Positions 44,624-53,211 of a stretch of DNA of 64,000 bases are shown piece by piece (position 1 is the stretch's first letter; every line of letters starts with the position of its first letter). Position numbers and translations under genes: made by a program. A model generated the notes under the pieces. It worked only from the letters and a program-made list of their open reading frames with translations. It had not been told where the DNA came from and did no database searches. Origin of the DNA: Alphaproteobacteria bacterium (GTDB lineage Bacteria > Pseudomonadota > Alphaproteobacteria > Reyranellales > Reyranellaceae); assembly GCA_016870115.1 (NCBI GenBank), contig VGCH01000006.1:62001-126000 (forward strand), in the 5' to 3' direction.

Positions 44624-44875
44624 TCACCCTCCCGTGAAGGGCGGGAAAAACGCAGCCTCGCGTGCCTCGCCGAGCGGCGTATCGAACGTCGCCGTGCGGC
44701 GATCCAGTGCCGCGCCGAACGCTCCGCCCTCGGCCAACGCCTCGGCGTGGGCCGGGCTGCGCGTCCGCAACCAGACCACCAGATCGCCGACGCTCCGGAC
44801 CTCCGGCGGTGGTGTCACATCTTCCTCAGCGACACCTACGCGGCGCTTGAGCCAGGCGAAATAGCGGATCTTCAC
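44624..44875 (-). CDS. moaD: molybdopterin synthase sulfur carrier subunit
   Basis: An 83-residue ubiquitin-fold protein that carries the thiocarboxylate on its C-terminal Gly-Gly; the protein ends FPPFTGG as required. It starts MKIRYFAWLKRRVGV from a GTG at 44875 overlapping the pgsA stop (GTGA). The much longer open frame upstream is inside pgsA and is not used. Partner of MoaE. Confidence 0.95.
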   Translation of the reverse strand: MKIRYFAWLKRRVGVAEEDVTPPPEVRSVGDLVVWLRTRSPAHAEALAEGGAFGAALDRRTATFDTPLGEAREAAFFPPFTGG

Positions 44876-45453
44876 GACCCCCCCGGTCCGCGTGCCGGTT
44901 CGTCGGCCATGTGGCGCAATCCGGTGCACAGATAGTCGTAGCCGGTAACCAACGTCAGGGCCGCCGCGATCCAGATCAGCACCAGCCCGATCAGCACCGC
45001 CGGAATCCCGGCCGGCGCGGCATCGCCGACAAGGAGAAAGCCGATCGCCACCATCTGCGCGCCGGTCTTCCACTTCGCGAGTTGGCTCACGGGAACGCCG
45101 ACGCGCAGGTCGGCCAGGAACTCGCGCAATCCGGAGACCAGAATCTCACGGGCCAGGATCACCAACGCCGCCAGCAGATGCACCCCGCGCAAAGGCCCGT
45201 TGTGGACCAGCATCAGGAGTGCCGCCGCCACCAGCAGCTTGTCGGCGATGGGGTCCAGGAAGCGGCCCAGGCGGGAAATCTGGTGATAGCGCCGGGCGAA
45301 ATAGCCATCGAACCAGTCGGTGATGCACGCGATGGCGAAGATCACCATCGAAGCCCACTGCGACCAGCCGCGATCCAGCCACAGACAGGCGACTACCAGC
45401 GGGATGGCGGCGATGCGCGAAAGTGTGAGGAGGTTGGGTAAACTGAAGGGCAT
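44872..45453 (-). CDS. pgsA: CDP-diacylglycerol-glycerol-3-phosphate 3-phosphatidyltransferase
   Basis: Committed step of phosphatidylglycerol synthesis in the inner membrane. The 193-residue protein carries the CDP-alcohol phosphatidyltransferase motif D-x2-DG-x2-AR-x8-G-x3-D-x3-D (DWFDGYFARR, then GRFLDPIADK). The opening SLPNLLTLSRIAAIPLVVAC is typical. It lies 56 bases after uvrC, followed directly by moaD; the uvrC-pgsA-moaD-moaE order is a common alphaproteobacterial arrangement. Confidence 0.96.
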   Translation of the reverse strand: MPFSLPNLLTLSRIAAIPLVVACLWLDRGWSQWASMVIFAIACITDWFDGYFARRYHQISRLGRFLDPIADKLLVAAALLMLVHNGPLRGVHLLAALVILAREILVSGLREFLADLRVGVPVSQLAKWKTGAQMVAIGFLLVGDAAPAGIPAVLIGLVLIWIAAALTLVTGYDYLCTGLRHMADEPARGPGGS

Positions 45454-45509
45454 CGGGACGTGCGGCGCACTCTAGGGCGGAAGGCCGGGCGTGGGAACCG
45501 TGCGGAACG

Positions 45510-47408
45510 TCACGTCCCGCCGCGGAAGTGTTCGTGGATTTTCTCCGCCAGCCTCCGCGAAACCCCCTCGACCGAGGCAATGTCGTCGATCGACGCGGCG
45601 GCGACCGCGCGCGCCGATCCAAAATGGTGCAACAGCGCCTTCTTTCGTCGCGCGCCGATCCCGGCCACCTCATCCAGCGCCGAGCGGGTCAGATCGGCGC
45701 CGCGCCGCGCGCGGTGCGTGCCGATCGCGAATCGATGCGCCTCGTCGCGCAGGCGCTGGAGGAAGTAGAGCACCGGATCGCGCGGCTCTAGCGCGAATGG
45801 GGGCCGGCCGGGGACGAAGAACCGCTCGCGGCCGGCGTCGCGATCCGGCCCCTTGGCGATGCCGACAACGGCGATATCGTCGAGACCGAGATCGGCCATC
45901 ACCGCGCGGGCGGCGTCGAGTTGTCCCTGGCCGCCATCGATCAGGACAAGATCGGGCCAACCGGACTCATCGCGTTCGGGGTTCTCGCGGAGCGCCCGGC
46001 CGAAGCGCCGCTCCAGCACCTCGCGCATCATTGCAAAATCGTCACCCGCCGCGGTCTCGCTCTTGATGTTGAACTTGCGATAGGCGGTGCGTTGGAAGCC
46101 GTCGGGTCCGGCCACGATCATGGCGCCGACCGGCGCACTGCCCTGGATGTGGCTGTTGTCGTAGACCTCGATGCGTTCGGGTGGCGCCTCCAGCGCGAAG
46201 GCGCGCGCGATGCCTTCCAGCAGTCGGCGCTGGGTGCCGCGCTCGGCGACCCGCCGCGCCAGCGCCTCGCGGGCGTTGGCGATCGCGTGCTCTACAGCAT
46301 CGCGTGCCTCGCCGCGCCGCGGCGCCTGGATCTCCACCCGGCTGCCGCCGCGCAAGCCCAGCGCCTCGGCGATCACAGCACTCTCGGTTGGCTCGTGGCT
46401 CGCGAGGATGAGCGGCGGCGCGGTTCGCGCCTCGTAGAATTGGCCGATGAACGCCGACAGCACCTCCGCCTCACCCAGCTCGCGGCCGTGACTGGGGAAG
46501 TACGCGCGATTGCCAAGATTCTGGCCCGCTCGCACGAAGAAGACCTGCACGCAGACCTGACCGCCCTCGGCATGGGCTGCGAAGATGTCGGCGTCCGTGA
46601 TGGAGGCGAGGCTGATGGTCTGTGTCGCCTGGATTTGCGCCAGTGCCCGCAGCCGGTCGCGCAGCACCGCCGCCTGTTCGAACTGCAGGGTCTCGGCCGC
46701 CCGTTCCATCCGGATCGACAGCGCCTGCTGGATCTCGCGATTGCGGCCACCCAGAAAGCCACGCACGTCTTCCACGATCGCCGCGTAGTCCGGCGCCTCG
46801 ATGCGGCCCACACACGGCGCGGTGCAGCGCTTGATCTGAAACTGGAGGCAGGGCCTTGTGCGCGCCACGAACACGCCATCGGAACAGGAGCGCAGCGGGA
46901 ATGCCCGCTGCAGGGCGTAGAGCGTGCGGTTGACGGCCGTGGCCGAGGCAAACGGCCCGAAATACTCGTTGTCGGCTTCGCGCGCGCCGCGGTGCTTGGC
47001 GAGCTGTGGCCACGGCGTGTCGCGGCGGATGGTGATATACGGGAAAGACTTGTCGTCGCGCAGCAGCACGTTGAAGCGTGGCTTGAAGCGCTTGATCAGG
47101 TTGTTCTCAAGCAGGAGCGCTTCGGCCTCGCTCGCGGTGACGGCGAACTCCATCGACCGCGTGGCAGCCACCATCCGCAACAGGCGCGTCGAGAGCCGGC
47201 CGGCCTGGGTGTACGAACCGACGCGGCTACGTAGCGAGCGCGCCTTGCCGACATAGAGCACCTCGCCATCGGCTGCGATCATGCGATAGACGCCCGGCTT
47301 GCGGGGCAGCGTTCGTACGTACTCGGCGATGGCTCCGGCGCCCGTCGCGATGGCGTCGGGCTCGGCGTCGGTCTCGCTGGCGTCGGGCAGGGTGTCGGGA
47401 TCGTTCAC
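45510..47408 (-). CDS. uvrC: excinuclease ABC subunit C
   Basis: Makes both incisions in nucleotide excision repair. The 632-residue protein has an extra acidic N-terminus (about 30 residues), a GIY-YIG nuclease domain (LPRKPGVYRMI, LYVGKARSLRSRV), a cysteine-containing linker, a UVR motif, the C-terminal RNase H-like domain (IEVYDNSHIQGS, LVLIDGGQGQLDAA) and helix-hairpin-helix repeats at the end. It starts with GTG at 47408. A GTTC-N7-GTTC element 240 bases upstream suggests SOS control. Confidence 0.97.
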   Translation of the reverse strand: MNDPDTLPDASETDAEPDAIATGAGAIAEYVRTLPRKPGVYRMIAADGEVLYVGKARSLRSRVGSYTQAGRLSTRLLRMVAATRSMEFAVTASEAEALLLENNLIKRFKPRFNVLLRDDKSFPYITIRRDTPWPQLAKHRGAREADNEYFGPFASATAVNRTLYALQRAFPLRSCSDGVFVARTRPCLQFQIKRCTAPCVGRIEAPDYAAIVEDVRGFLGGRNREIQQALSIRMERAAETLQFEQAAVLRDRLRALAQIQATQTISLASITDADIFAAHAEGGQVCVQVFFVRAGQNLGNRAYFPSHGRELGEAEVLSAFIGQFYEARTAPPLILASHEPTESAVIAEALGLRGGSRVEIQAPRRGEARDAVEHAIANAREALARRVAERGTQRRLLEGIARAFALEAPPERIEVYDNSHIQGSAPVGAMIVAGPDGFQRTAYRKFNIKSETAAGDDFAMMREVLERRFGRALRENPERDESGWPDLVLIDGGQGQLDAARAVMADLGLDDIAVVGIAKGPDRDAGRERFFVPGRPPFALEPRDPVLYFLQRLRDEAHRFAIGTHRARRGADLTRSALDEVAGIGARRKKALLHHFGSARAVAAASIDDIASVEGVSRRLAEKIHEHFRGGT

Positions 47409-47614
47409 GGTCGCTTCCAGAGCTCATTCTCGCCGACTGGCGAGGCGCGGCAACGGCGTCTCTTTGCGCGCAGAGTCGGTGGAGAACCTTGTGCAAAACT
47501 GTCTCCCCACCGGCGGATTGGGGTTTTGTCACTCTATTGACTTGCGGTCTTGCCTCGTGCAGCCCGCCGGGACTGCTGGGTCTAAGCTATTGAAAAGGCG
47601 CCATAATCCGCCAC

Positions 47615-47644
47615 GCTCGCCGTCCCAATCCGGGGACGGCGAGC
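47615..47644. other. 12-bp perfect hairpin downstream of the PhoH gene
   Basis: GCTCGCCGTCCC, loop AATCCG, GGGACGGCGAGC. No T run follows on either strand, so it could be a rho-assisted terminator of the PhoH transcript or part of a uvrC leader. Confidence 0.45.
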
Positions 47645-47650
47645 ACGGAT

Positions 47651-47665
47651 GTTCTATATATGTTC
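47651..47665. promoter_or_regulatory. candidate LexA (SOS) box upstream of uvrC
   Basis: GTTC-TATATAT-GTTC matches the alphaproteobacterial LexA site GTTC-N7-GTTC exactly, with an AT-rich centre; another GTTC follows at 47671. uvrC is the only gene reading away from it without a gene in between. Chance matches to an eight-base motif are expected once or twice in 64 kb, so position and repair function carry the argument. Confidence 0.5.
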
Positions 47666-47701
47666 TCTATGTTCGGGGTGCACCGATCTGTGGGTGAAAC
47701 T

Positions 47702-48427
47702 CTAGAGGACTGACAACATGCGACCGACGAGCGGGTGCCGAACCACGTCCTGATCAGTGAGCTGAACGACGGCAACGTCATCCAGTCCGCGCAGGCGCTC
47801 GGCGATCGATTTCAGGCCCGACAATTCAGGCAGCAAATCGGTCTGGTCGGGGTCGCCGGTCATGACCATCGTCGAGTGCCAGCCCAAGCGGGTGAGCAGC
47901 ATTTTGAGTTGCCCGTACGTGCAGTTCTGCGCCTCGTCGATCAGCACGAAGCTGTTGTTGAGCGTTCGACCGCGCATGAAGGCCACGGGCGCAATCTCGA
48001 TTGTGCCGTCCTCAAGGTGCTGGCCGAGCCGTTTGGGGCCAAGGCGGTCATTGAGCGCGTCATAGAGCGGTCGAAGGTAAGGATCGAGCTTCTCGCGCAT
48101 GTCGCCCGGCAGGAAGCCGAGGTTCTCACCAGCCTCCACCGCCGGCCTCGACAGCAGGATGCGTGAGATGCCGCCGTTTTCTAGGGCCTCCACCGCTGCG
48201 GAGATGGCCAGATAGGTCTTGCCTGTACCTGCCGGTCCCAGCGCCACGGTGAGGGGGTTGGTCTCGATTGCCTGCATCAGCAGGCGCTGGTTGTCGCTGC
48301 GCGGTCGTACCTTGCGGATGTAGCTCTGGTCGCGGTCGTTGGCCGGGGCGGGATCGAAGACGAGACTGTGGACGCGGGAAGATTCAACGGCTTGCAGGCG
48401 GGCACGACGGGCGGCGCGTTTGGCCAT
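47702..48427 (-). CDS. PhoH family ATPase
   Basis: A 241-residue P-loop protein: Walker A LGPAGTGKTYLAISAAVEAL, Walker B FVLIDEAQNCTYGQLKMLL, and VMTGDPDQTDL, all typical of PhoH/YbeZ-type RNA-linked ATPases. It lacks the KH or PIN domain of longer forms and is not next to ybeY, so it is the stand-alone kind. GGAG lies seven bases before the ATG. A terminator-like hairpin precedes the gene in its leader. Confidence 0.9.
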   Translation of the reverse strand: MAKRAARRARLQAVESSRVHSLVFDPAPANDRDQSYIRKVRPRSDNQRLLMQAIETNPLTVALGPAGTGKTYLAISAAVEALENGGISRILLSRPAVEAGENLGFLPGDMREKLDPYLRPLYDALNDRLGPKRLGQHLEDGTIEIAPVAFMRGRTLNNSFVLIDEAQNCTYGQLKMLLTRLGWHSTMVMTGDPDQTDLLPELSGLKSIAERLRGLDDVAVVQLTDQDVVRHPLVGRMLSVL

Positions 48428-48471
48428 TGCGTACTCCAGAGGTCAGGGACGACGCGGAACCGGTCGCGCGA

Positions 48472-48500
48472 AACGAAAAACGCCCCCGCAAGCGGAGGCG
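48472..48500 (-). terminator. rho-independent terminator in the leader of the PhoH gene
   Basis: On the minus strand CGCCTCCGC-TT-GCGGGGGCG (one G-U pair) is followed by TTTTTCGTTT. It lies 45 bases before the PhoH start and 187 bases after the end of the thioredoxin-like pseudogene, so it either ends that transcript or attenuates PhoH expression. Confidence 0.7.
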
Positions 48501-48686
48501 TCGTCGACCGGAGGATGCAGATGAGGTGACGGACCGTGTGCCACGGGCAGGATCGCCGGTGGATCGGAACTCAACAGGGCGCAACGTCCTTAGACGGATG
48601 GCGACCTCCTCACCTGCCCCAAACCGTAGCGCGATCCCGGGGCGCTGGCCACCACATTTATGTATCCGATGGATGAAGATCCGGCT

Positions 48687-49114
48687 TCACTGGTGGGTAC
48701 CGGAGTGACGGGGCCATTCGCCACTCAGGACCCCGGGGATATGCGGCAGTACACGGTTGCGCCAGCCGCCCAGACCCGCCGCGATGATCACGATTTCATT
48801 GCCGCGGGCCAGAATGAATGTCGGCAGCAATGGTGCCTTCACCTGCGCAAGCAGCCCTGCGTGTTGCTTGGCCAATTGCGTTGCTGGAATGCGTTGGCCG
48901 ACTTTTGAGACTTGATGCGGATAAGTGGAACGGAGAGAGAGGCGGCTGAATTGATATAGGCCGGCATATCCTGCGCTTCCCACGTCTTGCAGGGGGGGCA
49001 GTCGTCGGCGCCAACGTACACGACACGCATCCCGGCGGCCTGCGCGCGTGCCGCTGAACCGCCCAAGGCCGCGAGGGCGGCAACACTGAAGAAGAGTGCC
49101 CGGCGTGAAGCCAT
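48687..49114 (-). pseudogene. thioredoxin-like exported protein, frameshifted
   Basis: The frame from 49114 encodes a signal peptide (SRRALFFSVAALAALGGSAA) and VVYVGADDCPPCKTWEAQDM with a thioredoxin-type CPPC, then runs into a stop after NWPSNTQGCLRR. The -1 frame continues the protein as LLAQVKAPLLPTFILARGNE and GLGGWRNRVLPHI. Adding one G in the GGG run at 48855-48857 joins them into 142 residues, exactly the length of the intact paralogue at 57844-58272, which shares ADDCxPCK.W, NWP, and the W(R)xxVLP end. A true single-base deletion or an assembly error. Confidence 0.8.
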
Positions 49115-49184
49115 CTCGCGCATTATCCGCGCGGACCGTGACGATTGAAAGTGCCGTCGCGGCGCAATTTTTGGTAGGCGGGGT

Positions 49185-49376
49185 TCAGTTCTTGGGCGGC
49201 GGCTTGTCGGCCTCGCCGGTGGGCCGCTCCAGCACACCTTTGCAGCAATCGGCATCGCCCGCGCCCTTAGTTTCGGGCTTGGTGTCGGTGGTCTGGGCGA
49301 GTTGGACGGGCGCCGGGGCCAAAGCCGCCCCGGCAATGCCGGCCCACAACAGAAGCACGCTACCCCGCAGATTCAT
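49185..49376 (-). CDS. small exported protein of unknown function
   Basis: A 63-residue frame with a convincing signal peptide (RGSVLLLWAGIAGAALAPAP, cleavage near QLAQ) and a mature part of about 35 residues containing a Cys-Cys pair (DADCCKGVLERP) and a Lys/Pro-rich end. It lies 70 bases upstream of the thioredoxin-like pseudogene on the same strand; adjacent cysteines beside a redox-type protein suggest a possible relation. No family recognised. Confidence 0.55.
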   Translation of the reverse strand: MNLRGSVLLLWAGIAGAALAPAPVQLAQTTDTKPETKGAGDADCCKGVLERPTGEADKPPPKN

Positions 49377-49451
49377 GACTGCCGTCCGGGTGTCGAATCC
49401 CGCAACTGTGCCTCAATCGCGCCCTCCTGGCGAGGGGCGCGTACGGCGGTT

Positions 49452-50624
49452 TCAGGTCCCTACGCGCAGGGTCGCGGTGACAATGCGGCCGATCGACCGC
49501 CGCCCGGCGTGATAGTTCCGGACGAGCAGACTTCCAATATCCGCGGACGCTCCTCGCAATGTGACGCGCTGCCGCCAGGGCCGCGCCGCGGCAACTGCGG
49601 CACCGCCCGTGCGATTCATCGCAGCTCGATCGCTTAGGCAGAGCACAAACGCCCCCCAATCAACTTCGACTTCGAGGTCCAAGGCGAGCTCGCGACCGCT
49701 GGCCAGCGGCGCAAGTTCAGCAATTGCGCCAGCAAGATCGAGGGTCGCACCGCGTGCCCACAGCTCGGCCTGTGTCCGCAAACGGCCGCCGGCGAAGGGC
49801 AGCCGTTGCGCGCTCGGGTCGATCTGCACCCGGTCGGCCAGTCCGGTGACGACTCGCTCAAGCGGCTTCTGAGCCCGCGCCGGGTCGAACGCGTGCGGTT
49901 CGGCATAGCGCAGGTCTACCCACCGGAACTCGCTGGCACCGAACTCGAAATCGAGCAGGACCTCAAAGCGCGCTGGCGCAAGGCGCGCCCGGATCTTCTC
50001 GGCATCAAACCACTCAACCCAGGGCGTCCGATCGCCGTCGGTGCTGCGACCCCAGCTCGAGAAGGGCTGCTCGCCTTCGAGTAGCCACCGCTCACGGGGA
50101 TACACAAGTTCGAGCCACCGCCCGCCGGGCACGAGGTGAGGCATTACGTTCATCGCCTCGCGATGTTGAATCTCGAACGGGACATGGTGAATGGAGCCCG
50201 AGACCCAGATCGCGTCGAACTCGCCCAGAGCGTCGAAGGACAGGTCGTCGCCGATGTAGTGGAAAGCAGTTTGCGCGCCGAAGCCCCGTGCCCCGGCAAC
50301 TCGCCTGATGACTTCGAGATTGTCCGGAACGATATCCGCGAAGGTCCAGTGCGCGCCGGCGCTCTCGACGAAGTGCAGGCCATCGTAGCCCAGGCCTGAA
50401 CCGAGCTCGAGCACGCGCTTTCCCCGCAAAACGTCGAGGTACAGCCGATTGCGCCAAGCCAAGTCGCCGGCGGCCCGTCGCCTCGCCTGCTCCTCCCAAT
50501 GCGCAAGCATGTCGGCGCTCGGCAATGCCAGCAGATCGGTCGAGAAGAGGCGTTCGTTCTCGCTGCTGCCACCGGGAACTTCGCGCCACTTCTCCCGATA
50601 GGCGCCAAGGGTTTCGCTGGTCAT
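49452..50624 (-). CDS. class I SAM-dependent methyltransferase
   Basis: A 390-residue protein. Residues about 65-180 form a SAM-binding domain: motif I VLELGSGLGYDGLHFVE, FADIVPDNLEVIRR and IWVSGSIHHVPFEIQHREAM, followed by HLVPGGRWLELVYPRERWLL. Residues about 240-390 make a beta-rich C-terminal domain of unknown role. It resembles methyltransferases in surface-polysaccharide or natural-product loci, but the neighbours give no substrate. It stands alone next to a long non-coding stretch. Confidence 0.8.
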   Translation of the reverse strand: MTSETLGAYREKWREVPGGSSENERLFSTDLLALPSADMLAHWEEQARRRAAGDLAWRNRLYLDVLRGKRVLELGSGLGYDGLHFVESAGAHWTFADIVPDNLEVIRRVAGARGFGAQTAFHYIGDDLSFDALGEFDAIWVSGSIHHVPFEIQHREAMNVMPHLVPGGRWLELVYPRERWLLEGEQPFSSWGRSTDGDRTPWVEWFDAEKIRARLAPARFEVLLDFEFGASEFRWVDLRYAEPHAFDPARAQKPLERVVTGLADRVQIDPSAQRLPFAGGRLRTQAELWARGATLDLAGAIAELAPLASGRELALDLEVEVDWGAFVLCLSDRAAMNRTGGAAVAAARPWRQRVTLRGASADIGSLLVRNYHAGRRSIGRIVTATLRVGT

Positions 50625-51195
50625 TTGACTGGACTCCGGCCGGCAGGCTGGTTCGCGATGCGCACGGTCGTGCTGGAAAGGCCGCAGATCGCGCGGATCG
50701 GCGCCAATGGTATTGGAGGTTTACAGGACACCCGATCGATGCTCCAGCCGGACGCGCGGGCAGAGATCATTCGGAGTGATGCCACGATCAACCACTAGGT
50801 CAGCATTGCCCTCAAATCTTCCGCCATAGATTCGTACTTCGTCCTCCAGGGACTTTGAGGGTGCAGCCAAAGTTTCACCCAGACCGTCCTTGGACGGCGT
50901 GGTTGGAGGCGCGCAACGGCGGTCGAGCAGTACAGCCTTGCTCGACGAGGAACCTAGCGGCGCGAGACCATGGGGGATCCATCCGTGAGGCCCGCATGGC
51001 CGGCCGGTTCTTCAACGCCGCGTGACCCCGCGTGTGGCGAGCACACAGCCTCACCAGTGACTTGCCGCGGCTACCACGACGGAAGCTGGAAACAGGAGCC
51101 ACGTGCCTAGCGGTTGCTCTTGCGCCTCGAAGGCCAAGATCGCGTTTTCCAGCTCAGCAATTCCCCCTGCCTGCTCGACACTTGCCCGCCAGCAA
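50625..51195. other. 571-base stretch without a recognisable gene
   Basis: Between the methyltransferase start and the tRNA-Ala terminator there are only short open frames on both strands (for example 50875-51102 minus and 51032-51220 plus) with low-complexity, arginine-rich translations, no ribosome sites and no familiar motif. The stretch may hold decayed sequence. No tRNA 3'-end repeat that would mark an integrated element was found. Confidence 0.5.
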
Positions 51196-51227
51196 TAAGG
51201 GGCTAGCCGTTTCCAGCTAACCCCTTA
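51196..51227 (-). terminator. terminator of tRNA-Ala
   Basis: TAAGGGGTTAGC, 8-base loop, GCTAGCCCCTTA with one G-U pair, then TTG; begins eight bases after the tRNA 3' end. Confidence 0.7.
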
Positions 51228-51234
51228 ATTTTAT

Positions 51235-51310
<76 letters not shown>

Positions 51311-51330
51311 GGAATTCCGGAAACGGCGCG

Positions 51331-51359
51331 AGAATAGAAACCCGCCCCGCCGCTGGCAA
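51331..51359 (-). promoter_or_regulatory. promoter of tRNA-Ala
   Basis: On the minus strand TTGCCA, 17 bases, TATTCT. The tRNA 5' end lies 20 bases downstream, after a CCGGAATTCCGG palindrome (51309-51320). Confidence 0.6.
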
Positions 51360-51370
51360 CGACCTGCGAT

Positions 51371-51724
51371 TTAGCGGTCGGCCTCCTCCTTGTCGTCCGC
51401 GACCTCGATCTCGATGTCGGAGTTCTCGTCCTCGAGATCATCCGCCTCCACGAGATTGGGGTCGTCCGCCTCCACGTCGGGCACGTCGTCGCCGGCCAGC
51501 GCGTCCTGCGCCTTCTTGGCCTTGGCCGCAGCCGCCTTGGCGGCTGCCGCGGCGGCAGCTGCGGTCGCAGCCGCGCCACCGCGCGTGCGCCGGACCTTCA
51601 CGAAGTCTTCCGGCTCGTGCTCGCGCCCGCACTTGGGGCACTTCATCGGATTCTTGTTGAGGTCGTAAAAGCGCGCCCCGCAATTCTGGCAGGTACGCTT
51701 GATGCCCCAGGAGGCCTTGGCCAC
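51371..51724 (-). CDS. TIGR02300 (FYDLN acid) family protein
   Basis: A 117-residue protein of a family restricted to alphaproteobacteria. The N-terminal zinc ribbon-like part (CQNCGARFYDLNKNPMKCPK, residues 13-32) has two CxxC pairs and the FYDLN motif; then come a poly-alanine/lysine stretch (about 51-71) and a very acidic tail (DLEDENSDIEIEVADDKEE). It starts with GTG at 51724 and is divergent from aroA. Function unknown. Confidence 0.93.
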   Translation of the reverse strand: MAKASWGIKRTCQNCGARFYDLNKNPMKCPKCGREHEPEDFVKVRRTRGGAAATAAAAAAAAKAAAAKAKKAQDALAGDDVPDVEADDPNLVEADDLEDENSDIEIEVADDKEEADR

Positions 51725-51867
51725 TCGCGATCCCCTAAATCCTACGCCGCATAGCGGCTCCGCGCGGCCCGGCCGCGCGGCGCGGAGCGTATGTCACGCA
51801 CCCTCCACCCTGTCAAAACGAAATATCGCCGTGCTACAGCGGGGCGTCCCGTTCGCCGGAGAGTCGC

Positions 51868-53211
51868 CTGTCCCACGCCGCAGCCCTCAAGCTTGTCTCC
51901 CGCGCCGTACCGCGTCTCAATGGCCGCGTCCGCGCGCCCGGAGATAAGTCGATTTCCCACCGCGCCCTGATGTTCGGGGCTCTGGCGCTGGGCGAGACCC
52001 GGATCTCGGGCCTGCTCGAGGGAGAGGATGTGCTCAGCACCGCCGCGGCCATGCGGGCGCTGGGGGCAGGGGTCAGTCACGAGCGCGAAACCGGGCTTTG
52101 GCGCGTTATCGGTGTCGGGGCTGGAGGCTGCCGAGAACCGGACAACGTGCTCGACCTCGGCAATTCCGGAACCTCGGCGCGGCTGCTCTCCGGCATCCTG
52201 GCGAGCCACCGCTTCACCAGCGTCATGACCGGCGACGCTTCTTTGCGGCGTCGGCCGATGCAACGCGTCATCGGCCCGTTGCAGAGCATGGGCGCGCGCT
52301 TCGCCAGTCGCGACGGCGGCCGGTTGCCGCTTGCCATCACCGGGTCCGATGAGCTGGTACCCATCGAGTATCGCCTGCCCGTCGCGTCGGCCCAGGTGAA
52401 GAGCGCGATCCTCTTGGCCGGCCTGAACACCGCAGGCGAGACGACCGTGATCGAGCCCGAGGCCACGCGCGACCACACCGAGCGGATGTTGCGCCATTTC
52501 GGCGCGACAGTCCGCGTGGTCGACGGCGAGAGCGGCGCCAAGCGCATCACCGTGGTGGGCTGGCCCGAACTCAGGGCTTGCGAGATCGTGGTTCCAGGCG
52601 ATCCCTCGTCGGCCGCCTTTGCGGTGGTCGCCGCGGCGATCCGGCCGGGCAGCGACGTCACGGTCGAGGCGGTAGGCGTCAATCCCCTGCGGGCCGGCCT
52701 CTACCAGACTCTGCGCGAGATGGGCGTGGATCTCGCCTTCGAGAACCCGCGCGACGTCGGCGGCGAGCCGGTGGCGGATCTGCGCGTGAGAGGCGGCGTT
52801 CTGCGCGGCGTCGATGTTCCGCCTGAGCGCGCGCCGTCGATGATCGACGAGTATCCCATTCTTGCCATCGCGGCGGCGTGCGCGCAGGGCACCACGCGCA
52901 TGTTGGGGCTCGCGGAGCTGCGCGCCAAGGAGAGCGATCGGCTGGCCTCGGTTGCCGCGGGTCTCGCGGCCAACGGCGTGCGCCACGACATTGGCGCCGA
53001 CAGCCTCACGGTTCACGGCACGGGCACCGCGCCGCCCGGGGGCGGGCTGGTCGCGACCCACCTCGATCATCGCATCGCGATGGCATTCCTGGTGCTGGGC
53101 ACCGCCTCCGCCGAGCCGGTCGCAGTCGATGACGGCGGGCCCATCGACACCAGCTTTCCCGGTTTCGCCAGCCTTATGAACGGGCTGGGCGCGGCCATCG
53201 GCCCCGCATGA
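51868..53211 (+). CDS. aroA: 3-phosphoshikimate 1-carboxyvinyltransferase (EPSP synthase)
   Basis: Sixth step of the shikimate pathway. Conserved segments: [12 protein letters not shown] (Lys27, Ser28), [52 protein letters not shown] and [14 protein letters not shown]. The first ATG in frame (51970) would remove the [10 protein letters not shown] motif, so the gene starts earlier. I favour CTG at 51868, giving SHAAALKL as in relatives and preceded by GGAGAG with good spacing; GTG at 51832 is the alternative. The predicted 447 residues equal the usual length. Coupled to cmk (ATGA). Confidence 0.93.
   Translation: MSHAAALKLVSRAVPRLNGRVRAPGDKSISHRALMFGALALGETRISGLLEGEDVLSTAAAMRALGAGVSHERETGLWRVIGVGAGGCREPDNVLDLGNSGTSARLLSGILASHRFTSVMTGDASLRRRPMQRVIGPLQSMGARFASRDGGRLPLAITGSDELVPIEYRLPVASAQVKSAILLAGLNTAGETTVIEPEATRDHTERMLRHFGATVRVVDGESGAKRITVVGWPELRACEIVVPGDPSSAAFAVVAAAIRPGSDVTVEAVGVNPLRAGLYQTLREMGVDLAFENPRDVGGEPVADLRVRGGVLRGVDVPPERAPSMIDEYPILAIAAACAQGTTRMLGLAELRAKESDRLASVAAGLAANGVRHDIGADSLTVHGTGTAPPGGGLVATHLDHRIAMAFLVLGTASAEPVAVDDGGPIDTSFPGFASLMNGLGAAIGPA

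Noticed and set aside
50875-51102. A 75-codon minus-strand frame in the gap near tRNA-Ala as a transposase or integrase remnant.
   Set aside because: No catalytic motif, no inverted repeats and no duplicated tRNA end, so there is nothing to support a mobile element.
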